From positions 1 through 64,000 of the forward strand of contig JAEDED010000004.1 in NCBI GenBank assembly GCA_016293495.1: 64,000 bases of DNA. Direction: 5' to 3'. Made by a program: the position numbers and the translations under genes. Below the pieces are notes generated by a model. It was not told the origin of the DNA, ran no database searches, and saw only the letters and a list, made by a program, of their open reading frames with translations. Every line of letters starts with the position of its first letter. Positions within the stretch are counted from its first letter, which is position 1. Positions 49,413-58,621 of the stretch are shown here, piece by piece. Source of the DNA: Treponema sp. (GTDB taxonomy: Bacteria; Spirochaetota; Spirochaetia; Treponematales; Treponemataceae).

Positions 49413-50612
49413 ATGAAGAAAGTATTTTCCGTTTTAGTTATCCTGTTTAGTTTTTCAATTTTTTTCGCTCAGACAAATTCCAATATTTCTTTAGATCAGA
49501 TGAATGATGATCAGATAAAGGATTTTTTCTCAAAACATAAAAGTTTGTACGAAAATAAAAAAGCAGATTACGATCGTCTTTCTGTTGAATTGAAAAATAC
49601 ACCAAGATATGAAAAGTTTTTCAAGGATGCTGCATTCCTGCTTGAAGATTATATTTATTCAATAACCAGAGAAGAAATTGAAAAATCAGAAAAGCTTAAA
49701 GTTGAAGTTGAAAAAATAGATTTTGCGCCGCTTGATTCTCAGCTTGAAAAATGGCTTGAAATGATTGATGAAAACAGAACAGCTTTTGAATCTGTAAAGG
49801 AATATTACAATAAGATTGAATGTCTTCTGAATGAAAATAGAAAAATAATTTCTGATTATGATTACAAAGTTTTTATGGGGAATATTGAATATAAAAATGC
49901 ACCGAGAACTTTTGAGCTTTATGCCAATGCAATAAAAACAAAATCTTATGAAGAGGTCGAAAGACTCGTTCCTGTAATCAAAGAAATTAATCTTGCACCA
50001 ATGGAAAAAAATGTAAATGATAAAATTGCAGAAATGAAAGCTTACATTGAAGAAGGCCGCTTCCTTAGAGAAAACCTTCCTCTTCAAGCTGCAGAGATTT
50101 CTGAAAAGATTGCTTATTACGAAAAGGAACTTCCATTGCCCGGAACTTTCAGTCCGATAAACCAGCAGTTTGTTTCAATGAGAAAAGCAGTTGAAACAGT
50201 TAAGGATCTTGATAAAGCAGATTTGAATAAACTCCGTGGAATTAAATCAGAACTTGATGCAGTAAAATATGATTATCTCGATAATTGTGTTGACGCATAT
50301 AAAAAAGGAATTGAAATTATAAAACTTCTCGGAATGAGAATTTCAAAAGATGAAGGCTGGTCAAACCCAAAACAGCAGAGATATTATGTTGACGTAGAAA
50401 AAGAATCTCTTGCAGAGGAATATAAATTGAATGGTGCTTTGTATTTCAGTTCGGCAAAGAAAAATACAAAGAATGATCCAGCTCCTGATTTTACTGATAT
50501 GTCTTACACAGATTTTCTTGTTAATCTCGGAAACCATTCCGGTAAAGAATATTCCTTTATGTTTAATAAAAAACGAAAGCCGGTTACTATCAAAGTTCCT
50601 GAAGTCAAGTAA
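49413..50612 (+). CDS. secreted coiled-coil hypothetical protein
   Basis: A 399-residue protein with a signal peptide (about 1-19, ending FFAQ). The mature part is strongly charged, rich in Lys and Glu, with long helical and coiled-coil-like stretches to about residue 290, and then a more beta-like C-terminal ~100 residues. I recognise no family. It is probably periplasmic. It lies upstream of a 76-residue protein but each has its own -10-like box. Confidence 0.7.
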   Translation: MKKVFSVLVILFSFSIFFAQTNSNISLDQMNDDQIKDFFSKHKSLYENKKADYDRLSVELKNTPRYEKFFKDAAFLLEDYIYSITREEIEKSEKLKVEVEKIDFAPLDSQLEKWLEMIDENRTAFESVKEYYNKIECLLNENRKIISDYDYKVFMGNIEYKNAPRTFELYANAIKTKSYEEVERLVPVIKEINLAPMEKNVNDKIAEMKAYIEEGRFLRENLPLQAAEISEKIAYYEKELPLPGTFSPINQQFVSMRKAVETVKDLDKADLNKLRGIKSELDAVKYDYLDNCVDAYKKGIEIIKLLGMRISKDEGWSNPKQQRYYVDVEKESLAEEYKLNGALYFSSAKKNTKNDPAPDFTDMSYTDFLVNLGNHSGKEYSFMFNKKRKPVTIKVPEVK

Positions 50613-50632
50613 TATTCAAATAAAAATTATTC

Positions 50633-50641
50633 TGTTACAAT
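50633..50641 (+). promoter_or_regulatory. extended -10 (TGT-TACAAT) placed for a leaderless mRNA
   Basis: It ends seven bases before ATG 50649, with no Shine-Dalgarno sequence. The nine-base element is identical to the one before the symporter gene at 5213-5221, and the spacing is the same. Confidence 0.5.
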
Positions 50642-50648
50642 ACGGCTT

Positions 50649-50879
50649 ATGACGAAAGAAGATTTATTTTTTTTAATGGAAACAAAAAAAGAATTCGAAT
50701 TTGAATACAAAGGAAAAACTTATTCCTTTATGCACGAAAAAAAAGAAGGGCAGGAATTTATCAAGTTCGGAAAGCTTTATTTTGAAGAAGAATATTCTTC
50801 TTTCAATGATTTATATGCCCGTGCCGAAATTGAAAATTCCTACCTTCGTGAAGTTATAGAGTTTATAACAATTTCCTAG
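50649..50879 (+). CDS. small hypothetical protein (76 aa)
   Basis: A charged, Phe/Tyr/Glu-rich cytosolic protein. FEFEYKGKTYSFMHEKKEG suggests beta strands, and the C-terminal half is helical. No family is recognised. Codon use matches its neighbours and it has its own -10-like box, so it is probably real rather than a chance frame. It could belong functionally with the coiled-coil gene before it. Confidence 0.6.
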   Translation: MTKEDLFFLMETKKEFEFEYKGKTYSFMHEKKEGQEFIKFGKLYFEEEYSSFNDLYARAEIENSYLREVIEFITIS

Positions 50880-50907
50880 AACTTATATGTTGCTCAAAGA
50901 TTAACAA

Positions 50908-50986
50908 AACTGTTGTTCTTCTATGCGTTGAACGACACTTACAGACAACAGTTGATTTTTGACATTATCGAAGTAGAAAGTAAATA
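50908..50986 (+). promoter_or_regulatory. 9-bp dyad and promoter before the methyltransferase gene
   Basis: AACTGTTGT (50908-50916) pairs with ACAACAGTT (50945-50953); a short T-run follows, so it may end the upstream transcript. TTGACA (50959-50964), 16 nt and TAAATA (50981-50986) then form a good promoter. Confidence 0.55.
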
Positions 50987-51004
50987 AGAGAGCAAAGAAA
51001 AATA

Positions 51005-51781
51005 ATGAATGCCTTAGAAAAGTACTATAATAAATTCAACGAAGAACATCGTCTTACAACCCGCCACGGTATTGTAGAATTTACAACGTCCATGAAATAT
51101 ATTCACGATTACATTCCAGAAGGACAGAAGGTAAAAATCCTCGATGTAGGCGCAGGAACGGGACGTTATTCGGTAGCGCTTGCACGTGAAGGGCACAATG
51201 TTACTGCCGTGGAACTTGTAAAGCATAATCTTGAGGTTCTTGAAGCCAAGCATGAGAATGTTAACTGCTGGCCTGGAAATGCAATGGATCTGTCTTTTCT
51301 TCCGGAAAGCAATTTTGATATTACACTTTTATTCGGGCCGATGTACCATCTCATGACTAAAGAAGAAAAACTGAAGGCTTTTGAAGAGGCAAAAAGGGTA
51401 ACTAAACCTGACGGTCATATTTTTGTTGCATATGTCCTCAATGATTACAGTGTAATTTCGTACTGCTTTAAGCAGAATAAGATAAAAGAATGTATGGAAC
51501 GGAATTCACTTACTCCTGATTTCCATCAGATTCCGACTAGCGAAGATTTGTACTGTTATCTCCGCCTTGAAGATATCAATGAACTTAATTCACTAACTGG
51601 ACTTTGCCGCGAAAAAATAATTGCGGCCGATGGTGCTGCTGATTATATCCGCAGAGAACTTAATGCCCTCGATGAAGAAAGTTTCGGTTATTTTATCGAT
51701 TACCATCTTGCAAACTGTGAACGCCCTGAGCTTTTAGGCGCAAGCTCGCATCTTGTTGACATTCTTGTTAACAAAAAATAA
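51005..51781 (+). CDS. class I SAM-dependent methyltransferase
   Basis: A 258-residue methyltransferase with motif I ILDVGAGTGRYSVALA (near residue 45) and the following acidic TAVELV that binds the ribose of SAM. FDITLLFGPMYHLMTKEEKL resembles motif II/III of small-molecule methyltransferases of the UbiE/type 11 group. The substrate is not readable. The gene has its own promoter and a separate transcription unit from the export operon downstream. Confidence 0.88.
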   Translation: MNALEKYYNKFNEEHRLTTRHGIVEFTTSMKYIHDYIPEGQKVKILDVGAGTGRYSVALAREGHNVTAVELVKHNLEVLEAKHENVNCWPGNAMDLSFLPESNFDITLLFGPMYHLMTKEEKLKAFEEAKRVTKPDGHIFVAYVLNDYSVISYCFKQNKIKECMERNSLTPDFHQIPTSEDLYCYLRLEDINELNSLTGLCREKIIAADGAADYIRRELNALDEESFGYFIDYHLANCERPELLGASSHLVDILVNKK

Positions 51782-51863
51782 ATAAATCAAATACGTTAAA
51801 AATAAGAAAATTCTTAACTGGTAGTTAATGAAACATTCTGCCAGTTGTGTTATTTTTTAAGTA

Positions 51864-53345
51864 ATGAAAAGAATCATTACTAAGAAATTAATCTGCTGTC
51901 TTGCGGCAGCTTTTATGTTTAATGCATTTTCTCAGACTCAGGAAGAAACAGCTTCAAAGACTTCATATCCACTTGCAAATCTTCTCTGTGGTTATTTGGA
52001 AAATGATCTTGATCTTCAGAAGCTTACTCTTGAAGTTGAGAAAGCAAATCTTTCTCTTGAACAGATTAAGATTAATCAGGGCTTTGATATAACTCTTTCA
52101 ACAGGAACTATGTCTTTTTACTCAAACGGAAACGGTACAAACATTTCTGTAAAACCGTCAATCAAAGCATCGCTTCCTTCAGTTAAGAATCTTTCTGCAA
52201 GTGCATCCAGCGACTATCAGCTCAACACAAATTCAAACACAAGTACTTTAAAAGATACAAAGCTTTCTGTAAGCTGTGATATTCTTTCAAAAACAGAAGC
52301 ACAGCAGAAAGTAACTCTTCTTAAAAGCGAAAGAACTGTTAAAGAAACTAAAAGAAAACTTGAAGCAACTGCACTTGCTGCAGAAAAGTCTTTTTATACG
52401 GAACTTAATTCTCTTCTTCTTGAAGTTAATTCGATTTATACATACCTTCAGGATGTTTATACTCATAAGCTTGATTTTGATAAAATCAAGGCGCAGGGAT
52501 ATTCAAAGACAAGTTCTACTTACCGAATTGCCGAAATGAAAGTTCTTACTGGAGAGCATGACATTGAAACTTCATTAAGAAATTTAAAACACGATATTAT
52601 TCTTTTCTATCAGCATTGTGGAATAACTCTTGAAATCGATGAAAGCAAAAAACTTGAGGAATATATTCCAGCTGATATTCCAGAAGTTACAGCAATTAAT
52701 TTTGGTTCTCTTCCAAAGGAAAAATTTTCTGAAATCGAAAAAGCAAAATGGACTTACGAAATTAATTCCATGACCCGCAAAGCTGACAAGTTTTTTACAC
52801 TTGGAGTTAATGCTGGTTATACCTTCAATAATTCAACAGGAAATGCTTATGCAGATACAATTGATGCCGGTGTTTCAACTGTAATCAGCGGTGTCGGACT
52901 TAATGCAGGTGTCAGCGTTCCTGTTGGAGTTGCTGATTCTTCACCGATTTTTACCTTGTCAGCATCTATTTCACCAAATACTTTCAGAACAAGAAGTATT
53001 ACAGAAAAAACTTACAGCCTTACAGAGCAGCAGGAACTTCTTGATATTAAAACTGCAGAAAAAAATTACGACAGTGCTTTAGTAGACTGTAATCAGTCTG
53101 TAGTAAATCTCGACTGGGAAAAAGGTTCAGTAAAAGAAAACTATGATCTTTACTGTTTAACAGAAACTGACCTTCATCGTTATTACAATATGGGAATCGT
53201 TACAGAAAGCGAATGGCTTACTGCATTGAATAACCGTAACCTTTATCAGATTAAAATCGAATTAAATAAAATTTCATATATTTTGTACAACAACTCGGTA
53301 TGTTCAAAGTTTGTTGATTTATATGAAAAATCAGAGGAGAAATAA
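51864..53345 (+). CDS. TolC-family outer-membrane efflux protein
   Basis: A 493-residue exported protein (signal peptide ending FNAFSQ). Long helical segments in two repeats (LQKLTLEVEKANLSLEQIKI near residue 52, and LTEQQELLDIKTAEKNYDSA near residue 385) alternate with strand regions, as in the TolC trimer barrel-tunnel fold. Similarity is weak, and the call rests partly on gene order: adaptor, ATPase and permease follow directly. A hairpin (AACTGG/CCAGTT, 51816-51846) lies upstream. Confidence 0.8.
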   Translation: MKRIITKKLICCLAAAFMFNAFSQTQEETASKTSYPLANLLCGYLENDLDLQKLTLEVEKANLSLEQIKINQGFDITLSTGTMSFYSNGNGTNISVKPSIKASLPSVKNLSASASSDYQLNTNSNTSTLKDTKLSVSCDILSKTEAQQKVTLLKSERTVKETKRKLEATALAAEKSFYTELNSLLLEVNSIYTYLQDVYTHKLDFDKIKAQGYSKTSSTYRIAEMKVLTGEHDIETSLRNLKHDIILFYQHCGITLEIDESKKLEEYIPADIPEVTAINFGSLPKEKFSEIEKAKWTYEINSMTRKADKFFTLGVNAGYTFNNSTGNAYADTIDAGVSTVISGVGLNAGVSVPVGVADSSPIFTLSASISPNTFRTRSITEKTYSLTEQQELLDIKTAEKNYDSALVDCNQSVVNLDWEKGSVKENYDLYCLTETDLHRYYNMGIVTESEWLTALNNRNLYQIKIELNKISYILYNNSVCSKFVDLYEKSEEK

Positions 53346-53349
53346 TCCA

Positions 53350-54411
53350 GTGAATAAACTTAGCAAAAAAGTAAAGACAATAATTATTATTTCTGCTGCA
53401 GTTGTTGCAGTGCTTGCAGCAGCGGTTACAATTAAAAATTGCAGTTCTGGAGCAGTCAAAGGTTCTTCAGAATATACTGTTACAAAAGAAACTTATGAAA
53501 ATGTAATTGAAATTTCTGGAACTGTAGAAGCCGCTCAGGAACAGACTTTACAGGCTTTAAGTGACGGTACGGTTCTCGGAGTTTATGTTAAAGAAGGAGA
53601 TCATGTTAAGAAGGGTGATGTAATCATTCAGCTTGATGATTCAACCCAGCAGTATAATCTTGCAAAACAGGATTACAGTATTGCAACTGCATCAATTACC
53701 GGATCTGCGCGTGAACTTAGTCTTCTTAAAACAGAAAGAAAGGCGCTCGTACAGAAAGTTGCTGATCGCAAGGTTGTTGCAACCTTTGACGGTTTGATTG
53801 CAAAACTTGATGTTTCAGTCGGAGATTCCCTTGAAGCAAAAGACTCTGTCGGTAATCTGGTAAATGTTGATTACTTGATTGCAGAAGTTGAAGTTGCAGA
53901 AACTGATGTAGGAATGCTTAAGGTTGGACAGAAGGTTGAATTTACTTTTGCTGCTTATAAAGACAAGACTGTTTACGGTTATGTAGAAAGCTGGCCTGCA
54001 ATCGGTGAAATAACTTCACGCGGTGCAACAGTTGTAAAAGCAAAAATCAGAATTGAAGATTATCCTGCAGAGATTCTTCCTAATTATTCATTCACGGGAA
54101 AAATCCAGATTTCTGAACCTGAAGAATATCTGCTTGTAGAACGTTATGCTGTAGGCTTTGAAGATAAAAAAACTTATGTTGTTAAGAAAGGTTCAAGTGA
54201 AAAAATCTTTGTTGAAATGCGTCCTTACGGAAGTGAAAATGTAAAAATTATTTCAGATAAGATTAAAGAAGGTGATGTTCTTGTTCAGCAGACAAAGCCT
54301 AAAACTTCTGGCTCAAATGGAAATATATCAAGAAATAATAAATCTGGTTCTGGTAAAAACAGCGAACCAGGTGGAATGGGCGGCGGTTTCAGACCTCCAT
54401 CACGATTCTAA
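53350..54411 (+). CDS. HlyD-type periplasmic adaptor (MacA-like)
   Basis: A 353-residue protein from the GTG at 53350, preceded by AGAGGAGA nine bases upstream; a longer frame from 53311 would overlap tolC and include that site. One membrane anchor (about 6-25), a lipoyl-like beta domain (LSDGTVLGVYVKEGDHVKKGD, VVATFDGLIAKLDVSVGD), a short hairpin and a C-terminal Gly/Ser/Asn-rich tail. It links the inner ABC pump to the TolC-like channel. Confidence 0.9.
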   Translation: MNKLSKKVKTIIIISAAVVAVLAAAVTIKNCSSGAVKGSSEYTVTKETYENVIEISGTVEAAQEQTLQALSDGTVLGVYVKEGDHVKKGDVIIQLDDSTQQYNLAKQDYSIATASITGSARELSLLKTERKALVQKVADRKVVATFDGLIAKLDVSVGDSLEAKDSVGNLVNVDYLIAEVEVAETDVGMLKVGQKVEFTFAAYKDKTVYGYVESWPAIGEITSRGATVVKAKIRIEDYPAEILPNYSFTGKIQISEPEEYLLVERYAVGFEDKKTYVVKKGSSEKIFVEMRPYGSENVKIISDKIKEGDVLVQQTKPKTSGSNGNISRNNKSGSGKNSEPGGMGGGFRPPSRF

Positions 54412-54494
54412 TAAAAAGGAAAACTTTGAATAAATAAAATTCCTGAAATAAAAAAAACAACAGGAATGAAGAAAGAATAAACGGAAAAACAAGT

Positions 54495-55160
54495 ATGACA
54501 GTAGTCGAACTGGATAACGTAAAAAAAATATATGCAATGGGTGACGCAGAAGTTCATGCGCTTAAAGGCGTAAGCTTTAAGGTTGAACAGGGTGAATTCA
54601 TTTCTATTATGGGACCTTCAGGTTCCGGAAAATCTACCTGTATGAACATGATTGGCTGTCTTGATACACCAACAAGCGGAAGCGTAAAAATTGACGGAAA
54701 AGAAACTGCAAAGATGAATGAAACTGAACTTGCAGTATTACGCAATAAAACAATCGGTTTTGTTTTTCAGCAGTATCATCTGATACCTTCAATGACTGTA
54801 ATCGAAAACGTAATGCTTCCGCTTAAATACAAAAGAGTTGAACACAGCGCAAGAGTTGAACTTGCAAAAGAAGCCCTTAAAAAGGTCGGCCTTGAAAACC
54901 GTGAAAATCACAGACCAAGCGAGCTGTCCGGCGGTCAGAAGCAGCGTGTCGCAATTGCCCGAGCAATTATTGCCGAACCGAAAATTATTCTCGCTGATGA
55001 ACCTACTGGTGCGCTTGATACTAAAACAGGTGTTCAGGTTATGGATTTGTTCCGCGAAATCAACAAAAGCGGAACAACAATTATTATCGTTACTCACGAT
55101 CCTAGAATCGGAGATTCTACAGAACGCTGTATAAAAATTCTGGATGGTCTTTTATGTTAG
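54495..55160 (+). CDS. ABC transporter ATP-binding protein (MacB/LolD type)
   Basis: A 221-residue ATPase: Walker A GPSGSGKST, Q-loop VFQQYHLIPSMTV, signature LSGGQKQRVAIARAI, Walker B IILADEPTGALD and H-loop VTHD. LNE-type order (ATPase only, with a separate permease gene) is usual for this group. Its stop overlaps the permease start by seven bases. It powers the tripartite exporter with the TolC-like and HlyD-like proteins. Confidence 0.94.
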   Translation: MTVVELDNVKKIYAMGDAEVHALKGVSFKVEQGEFISIMGPSGSGKSTCMNMIGCLDTPTSGSVKIDGKETAKMNETELAVLRNKTIGFVFQQYHLIPSMTVIENVMLPLKYKRVEHSARVELAKEALKKVGLENRENHRPSELSGGQKQRVAIARAIIAEPKIILADEPTGALDTKTGVQVMDLFREINKSGTTIIIVTHDPRIGDSTERCIKILDGLLC

Positions 55161-56338
55161 AAGATTTTTTGTATGCCCTTCAGGGTTTTAAAAGAAACAG
55201 AACAAGAACATTCCTTTCGCTGCTTGGTGTCATTATCGGTGTTGCAGCCGTAATCGTAATTACCAGCATGGGAAACAGTTCTACCAAACAGGTTAAAGAT
55301 ACTTTTGGAACAAGCGGCCTTGATGTTGTAAGTGTCAGTAAAGGTTTTATGAGAAGAAACAGAGACTCAGTAACTCTTGTTTTTGATGAGTCGTTCCGTG
55401 AAGATATGTTTGATAATTTGTCAGATATAAAAAAAATCTGGTACAAGAATAACTTGAGTGCAACTCTTGCTTACAAAGATACCTCTGCAAGCACAACCTG
55501 CAGTGCAATCGAATACGGTTATCTTGAAATGTATAATATTGAGCTTGAAGCCGGCCGTTACTTTAATGTTACTGATAACGAAGAAGGAATGCAGAGAATT
55601 ATTCTTAGTCACACAATGGCTGAAAATCTTTTTACTGATCCATCTTATGCCGTTGGTCAGCATATTAAGGTTGTTGCTGATTCTGTTACCTTCAGATTTG
55701 AAGTTATTGGTGTTACAAAAGATTTAAGCTCAGGAATGGAAACAGGAACTGCATTTATTCCACGCGGATTCTATGCAAAAAAAATTAAGCCAAACCCGAA
55801 TGCAGATACTGTTCTTGTTCAGGTATCATCTGCAGAAAAATCTACAGAAATGGCAACTGCAATAACTGAATATTGTAACAGCATCACAGGAACAGAATCA
55901 GTTCGCGTAATGTCAATGCAGACAATGCTTGAACAGATGAGTTCCATTACAAATACAATGAGCATTCTTCTTGCAGCCGTTGCCGCAATTTCGCTTCTGG
56001 TAGGAGGAATCGGAATTATGAACATCATGATTGTAACAGTAACAGAACGCCGTCAGGAAATTGGAATCCGAAAAGCTCTCGGTGCTAATCCTAAAGATAT
56101 TATCCAGCAGTTCCTTATTGAGTCAGCAAGCATTACAGTCATCGGCGGAATAATCGGAGTAATTCTTGGAATTATCTTAAGTCTTGGTGTTGAATATTTC
56201 AGATCAATGAGTTACACAGTCAACTTTAATGCATGTATCATTGCCTTTGTGTTCTCAGTATTTGTAGGAATTTTCTTCGGTCTTAATCCTGCAATCAGGG
56301 CATCAAAACTGGATCCGGTTGACGCACTGGCATCATAG
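55154..56338 (+). CDS. ABC transporter permease (MacB/FtsX type)
   Basis: A 394-residue permease with an N-terminal helix (FLSLLGVIIGVAAVIVITSMG), a large periplasmic MacB-like domain (about 45-265) and three C-terminal helices. EIGIRKALGANPKDI and the final LNPAIRASKLDPVDAL are family signatures. It overlaps the ATPase gene. It is the last gene of the export operon; substrates of such systems range from peptides and antibiotics to lipoproteins. Confidence 0.94.
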   Translation: MLEDFLYALQGFKRNRTRTFLSLLGVIIGVAAVIVITSMGNSSTKQVKDTFGTSGLDVVSVSKGFMRRNRDSVTLVFDESFREDMFDNLSDIKKIWYKNNLSATLAYKDTSASTTCSAIEYGYLEMYNIELEAGRYFNVTDNEEGMQRIILSHTMAENLFTDPSYAVGQHIKVVADSVTFRFEVIGVTKDLSSGMETGTAFIPRGFYAKKIKPNPNADTVLVQVSSAEKSTEMATAITEYCNSITGTESVRVMSMQTMLEQMSSITNTMSILLAAVAAISLLVGGIGIMNIMIVTVTERRQEIGIRKALGANPKDIIQQFLIESASITVIGGIIGVILGIILSLGVEYFRSMSYTVNFNACIIAFVFSVFVGIFFGLNPAIRASKLDPVDALAS

Positions 56339-56340
56339 GT

Positions 56341-56383
56341 AATACAAACAATACGGGTTTTCGAAATCCGTATTGTTTGTGTA
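56341..56383. terminator. long hairpin between convergent permease and tyrS genes
   Basis: A long imperfect stem (AATAC-AAACAATACGG with CCGTATTGTTT-GTGTATT, a two-base bulge, inner GTTT/AAAT). The flanking T-run is poor, so termination may be moderate on either strand. Confidence 0.65.
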
Positions 56384-56394
56384 TTAATAATTAT

Positions 56395-57627
56395 TTAGAT
56401 CTTACCAATAAAGTATTTTTTCTTACCACGACGGAAGATCAAAATCTGGCCTTCAATTGCCATAGCTTTTGTTATTACTGTTGATTCATCTGTGATAACG
56501 TCTCCGTTTACAGAAACTGCTTTACCTGTGATGAATTCGCGGGCTTCACGGCGGCTTGATGCAATCTTGTTGTTAACGAGAACATCAATTAATGGAAGTT
56601 CTTCTTTGTATTCGAATGAAGGAACTCCGCCGAGTCCTGCCATAATATCTTTTACAGAAAGTCCTTTAAAGTCTCCTGCAAACAATTTCTGGCTTACCAT
56701 AACGGCGTTGTCGGCTTCTTCTTTACCGTGAATGTCTTTTACAACTTCCCATGCAAGTGTCTTCTGTGCAATACGTGTTTCAGGAGCAGCCTGCTGCTGT
56801 GCGTAAACATCTTCAATCTGTTCTTTAGTAAGGAATGTGAATACTTTAAGGTATTCCAATACCTTTGAATCATCAGAGTTGATGAGGTACTGATAGATTG
56901 CATATGGTGAAGTTTTTTCTTTGTCGAGCCAGAGAGCATTTCCTTCTGATTTACCGAACTTCTTTCCTGTAGGGTCAAGAATCAATGGCATTGTAAATGC
57001 GTAAGCTGTTTCGTTTGCGATTTTGCGGATAAGGTCAACACCAGTTGTGATATTTCCCCACTGGTCGCTTCCTGCTACCTGCATGATACATTTTTTTTCC
57101 TGGAAGAGGTGAAGGAAGTCATAGCCCTGCAAAAGCATGTAAGAGAATTCTGCAAAGGTAATTCCTGTTTCGAGACGGCGGCGGATGATGTCTTTATCAA
57201 GCATGTAGTTTACGTTGATGTACTTACCGATGTCACGAAGGAATCCGAGGAATGTATAATCTTTCATCCAGTCATAGTTATCAACAAGTTCTGCTGATGG
57301 AACAAGTGATGTAATCTGTGAACGGATTCCATTGATGTTGTTGTTTACTGTTTCTTCAGAAATGATTTCGCGTTCTGCTGTTGGACGTGGATCTCCGATA
57401 CGGCCAGTAGCACCGCCGCAGAGAAGTACCGGATGGTGTCCTGCATTTGCAAGGCGTTTTGCCATACAGAGAGAAGAGTAGTGTCCAAGGTGAAGTGAAT
57501 CAGCTGTAGGGTCTGTTCCCCAGTAGAAAGAAAAAGGTGAACCGTCGAGTACCTTCTGCAATTCGCTTTCTTCGCCTGCAACGTCTTTAATAAGTCCGCG
57601 CCATTTTAAATCTTCAAATAATGTCAT
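56395..57627 (-). CDS. tyrS: tyrosyl-tRNA synthetase
   Basis: A 410-residue class I synthetase that charges tRNA-Tyr. The HIGH-like motif is HLGHYSS (near residue 41) and the KMSKS-like motif is KFGKSEGNA (near residue 226). A C-terminal S4 RNA-binding domain (NNKIASSRREAREFITGKAV) is present. The length is normal. It begins one base after the lgt stop codon and is the last gene of the MinD-like/lgt/tyrS run. Confidence 0.97.
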   Translation of the reverse strand: MTLFEDLKWRGLIKDVAGEESELQKVLDGSPFSFYWGTDPTADSLHLGHYSSLCMAKRLANAGHHPVLLCGGATGRIGDPRPTAEREIISEETVNNNINGIRSQITSLVPSAELVDNYDWMKDYTFLGFLRDIGKYINVNYMLDKDIIRRRLETGITFAEFSYMLLQGYDFLHLFQEKKCIMQVAGSDQWGNITTGVDLIRKIANETAYAFTMPLILDPTGKKFGKSEGNALWLDKEKTSPYAIYQYLINSDDSKVLEYLKVFTFLTKEQIEDVYAQQQAAPETRIAQKTLAWEVVKDIHGKEEADNAVMVSQKLFAGDFKGLSVKDIMAGLGGVPSFEYKEELPLIDVLVNNKIASSRREAREFITGKAVSVNGDVITDESTVITKAMAIEGQILIFRRGKKKYFIGKI

Positions 57628-57628
57628 T

Positions 57629-58621
57629 TTATTTATTCCTTAAAATTATATTTTTTTTATTTTCGTTTTGATTCTTGCTTCGAATGTAGCATACGATACC
57701 AAGTGCAGTTCCAAATACAATCATCATAAAGCAAAGTATCTGTCCTGTGGAAATATTAAGCAGCGAAGTGTTTGTATACAAATCTGCTGCTTTGTTCCCA
57801 AGTTTGTAACCCATATCTTCATCAGGCATTCTGAAATATTCAATGATGAATCTTACAAAACCATAACCTACGATATAGAAAGCACTTAAGAATCCGTCAA
57901 ATGGTTTCTTCTTTCTCAAGAACCACATGCACAGAAAAAGGAATAATCCTTCAAAGAATGCTTCGTACAGCTGACTCGGATGACGTGGAAGATTTACAAA
58001 ACCATTTGCAGGAATTGTCATTCCTACAGAGTCAGCAAATTCCTTGACCCATGGAATCGAAGCATCAAATCTTCGCGCACCAGGAAAAGTCATACCCCAT
58101 GGCATTGTAGTAATGCGTCCATAAAGTTCGCCGTTTAAGAAGTTTCCGAGACGACCGAAGGTATAACCGCACGGAATTGCGATTCCCATTACGTCCATCC
58201 ACTGCATCAAAGGTCTTTTATGTTTCCAGCACCAGAATACCATTCCAAGGAAGCCGCCGATAAATCCGCCGTGATAAGACATTCCCGCAAGCCCTGTAAA
58301 GTGCATGTCCTTGTCAAACGGCCAGAAAATAAGCCACGGCGCTTTTAAATATTCCCCGTCAGGATTATAAACAAGGCAGGCAAAAACTCTGGCGCCAATC
58401 AGAAGAAAAATAATTCCGGTAGCAATAAAGCTTAATACTTCATCTTCTGTTGCTTTCTTTTTAGGGGAATCTAAAGCTCCTTCCTTAAAAAGTTTAGTAA
58501 GAATCCAGTATGCAAAACCAAATGCAAAAACATACATAAGGCCATACCAGCGTAAAAATCCTACGCCTGGAATAATTTCAGGATGAATCCAGGAAGGATA
58601 GTTAAGATAGAGAAAACTCAT
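57629..58621 (-). CDS. lgt: prolipoprotein diacylglyceryl transferase
   Basis: A 330-residue membrane enzyme with about seven helices. It transfers diacylglycerol to the lipobox cysteine of prelipoproteins such as those at 9270, 32688 and 59950. The Lgt signature GRLGNFLNGELYG and the YHGGFIGG motif are both present. Its start overlaps the stop of the MinD-like gene by four bases, and tyrS follows after one base. The C-terminal 30 residues are charged and variable. Confidence 0.96.
   Translation of the reverse strand: MSFLYLNYPSWIHPEIIPGVGFLRWYGLMYVFAFGFAYWILTKLFKEGALDSPKKKATEDEVLSFIATGIIFLLIGARVFACLVYNPDGEYLKAPWLIFWPFDKDMHFTGLAGMSYHGGFIGGFLGMVFWCWKHKRPLMQWMDVMGIAIPCGYTFGRLGNFLNGELYGRITTMPWGMTFPGARRFDASIPWVKEFADSVGMTIPANGFVNLPRHPSQLYEAFFEGLFLFLCMWFLRKKKPFDGFLSAFYIVGYGFVRFIIEYFRMPDEDMGYKLGNKAADLYTNTSLLNISTGQILCFMMIVFGTALGIVCYIRSKNQNENKKNIILRNK

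Noticed and set aside
53311..53349. ATG/TTG-type starts upstream of the adaptor GTG
   Set aside because: They overlap tolC and the AGAGGAGA site, whereas the GTG at 53350 is nine bases after that site.
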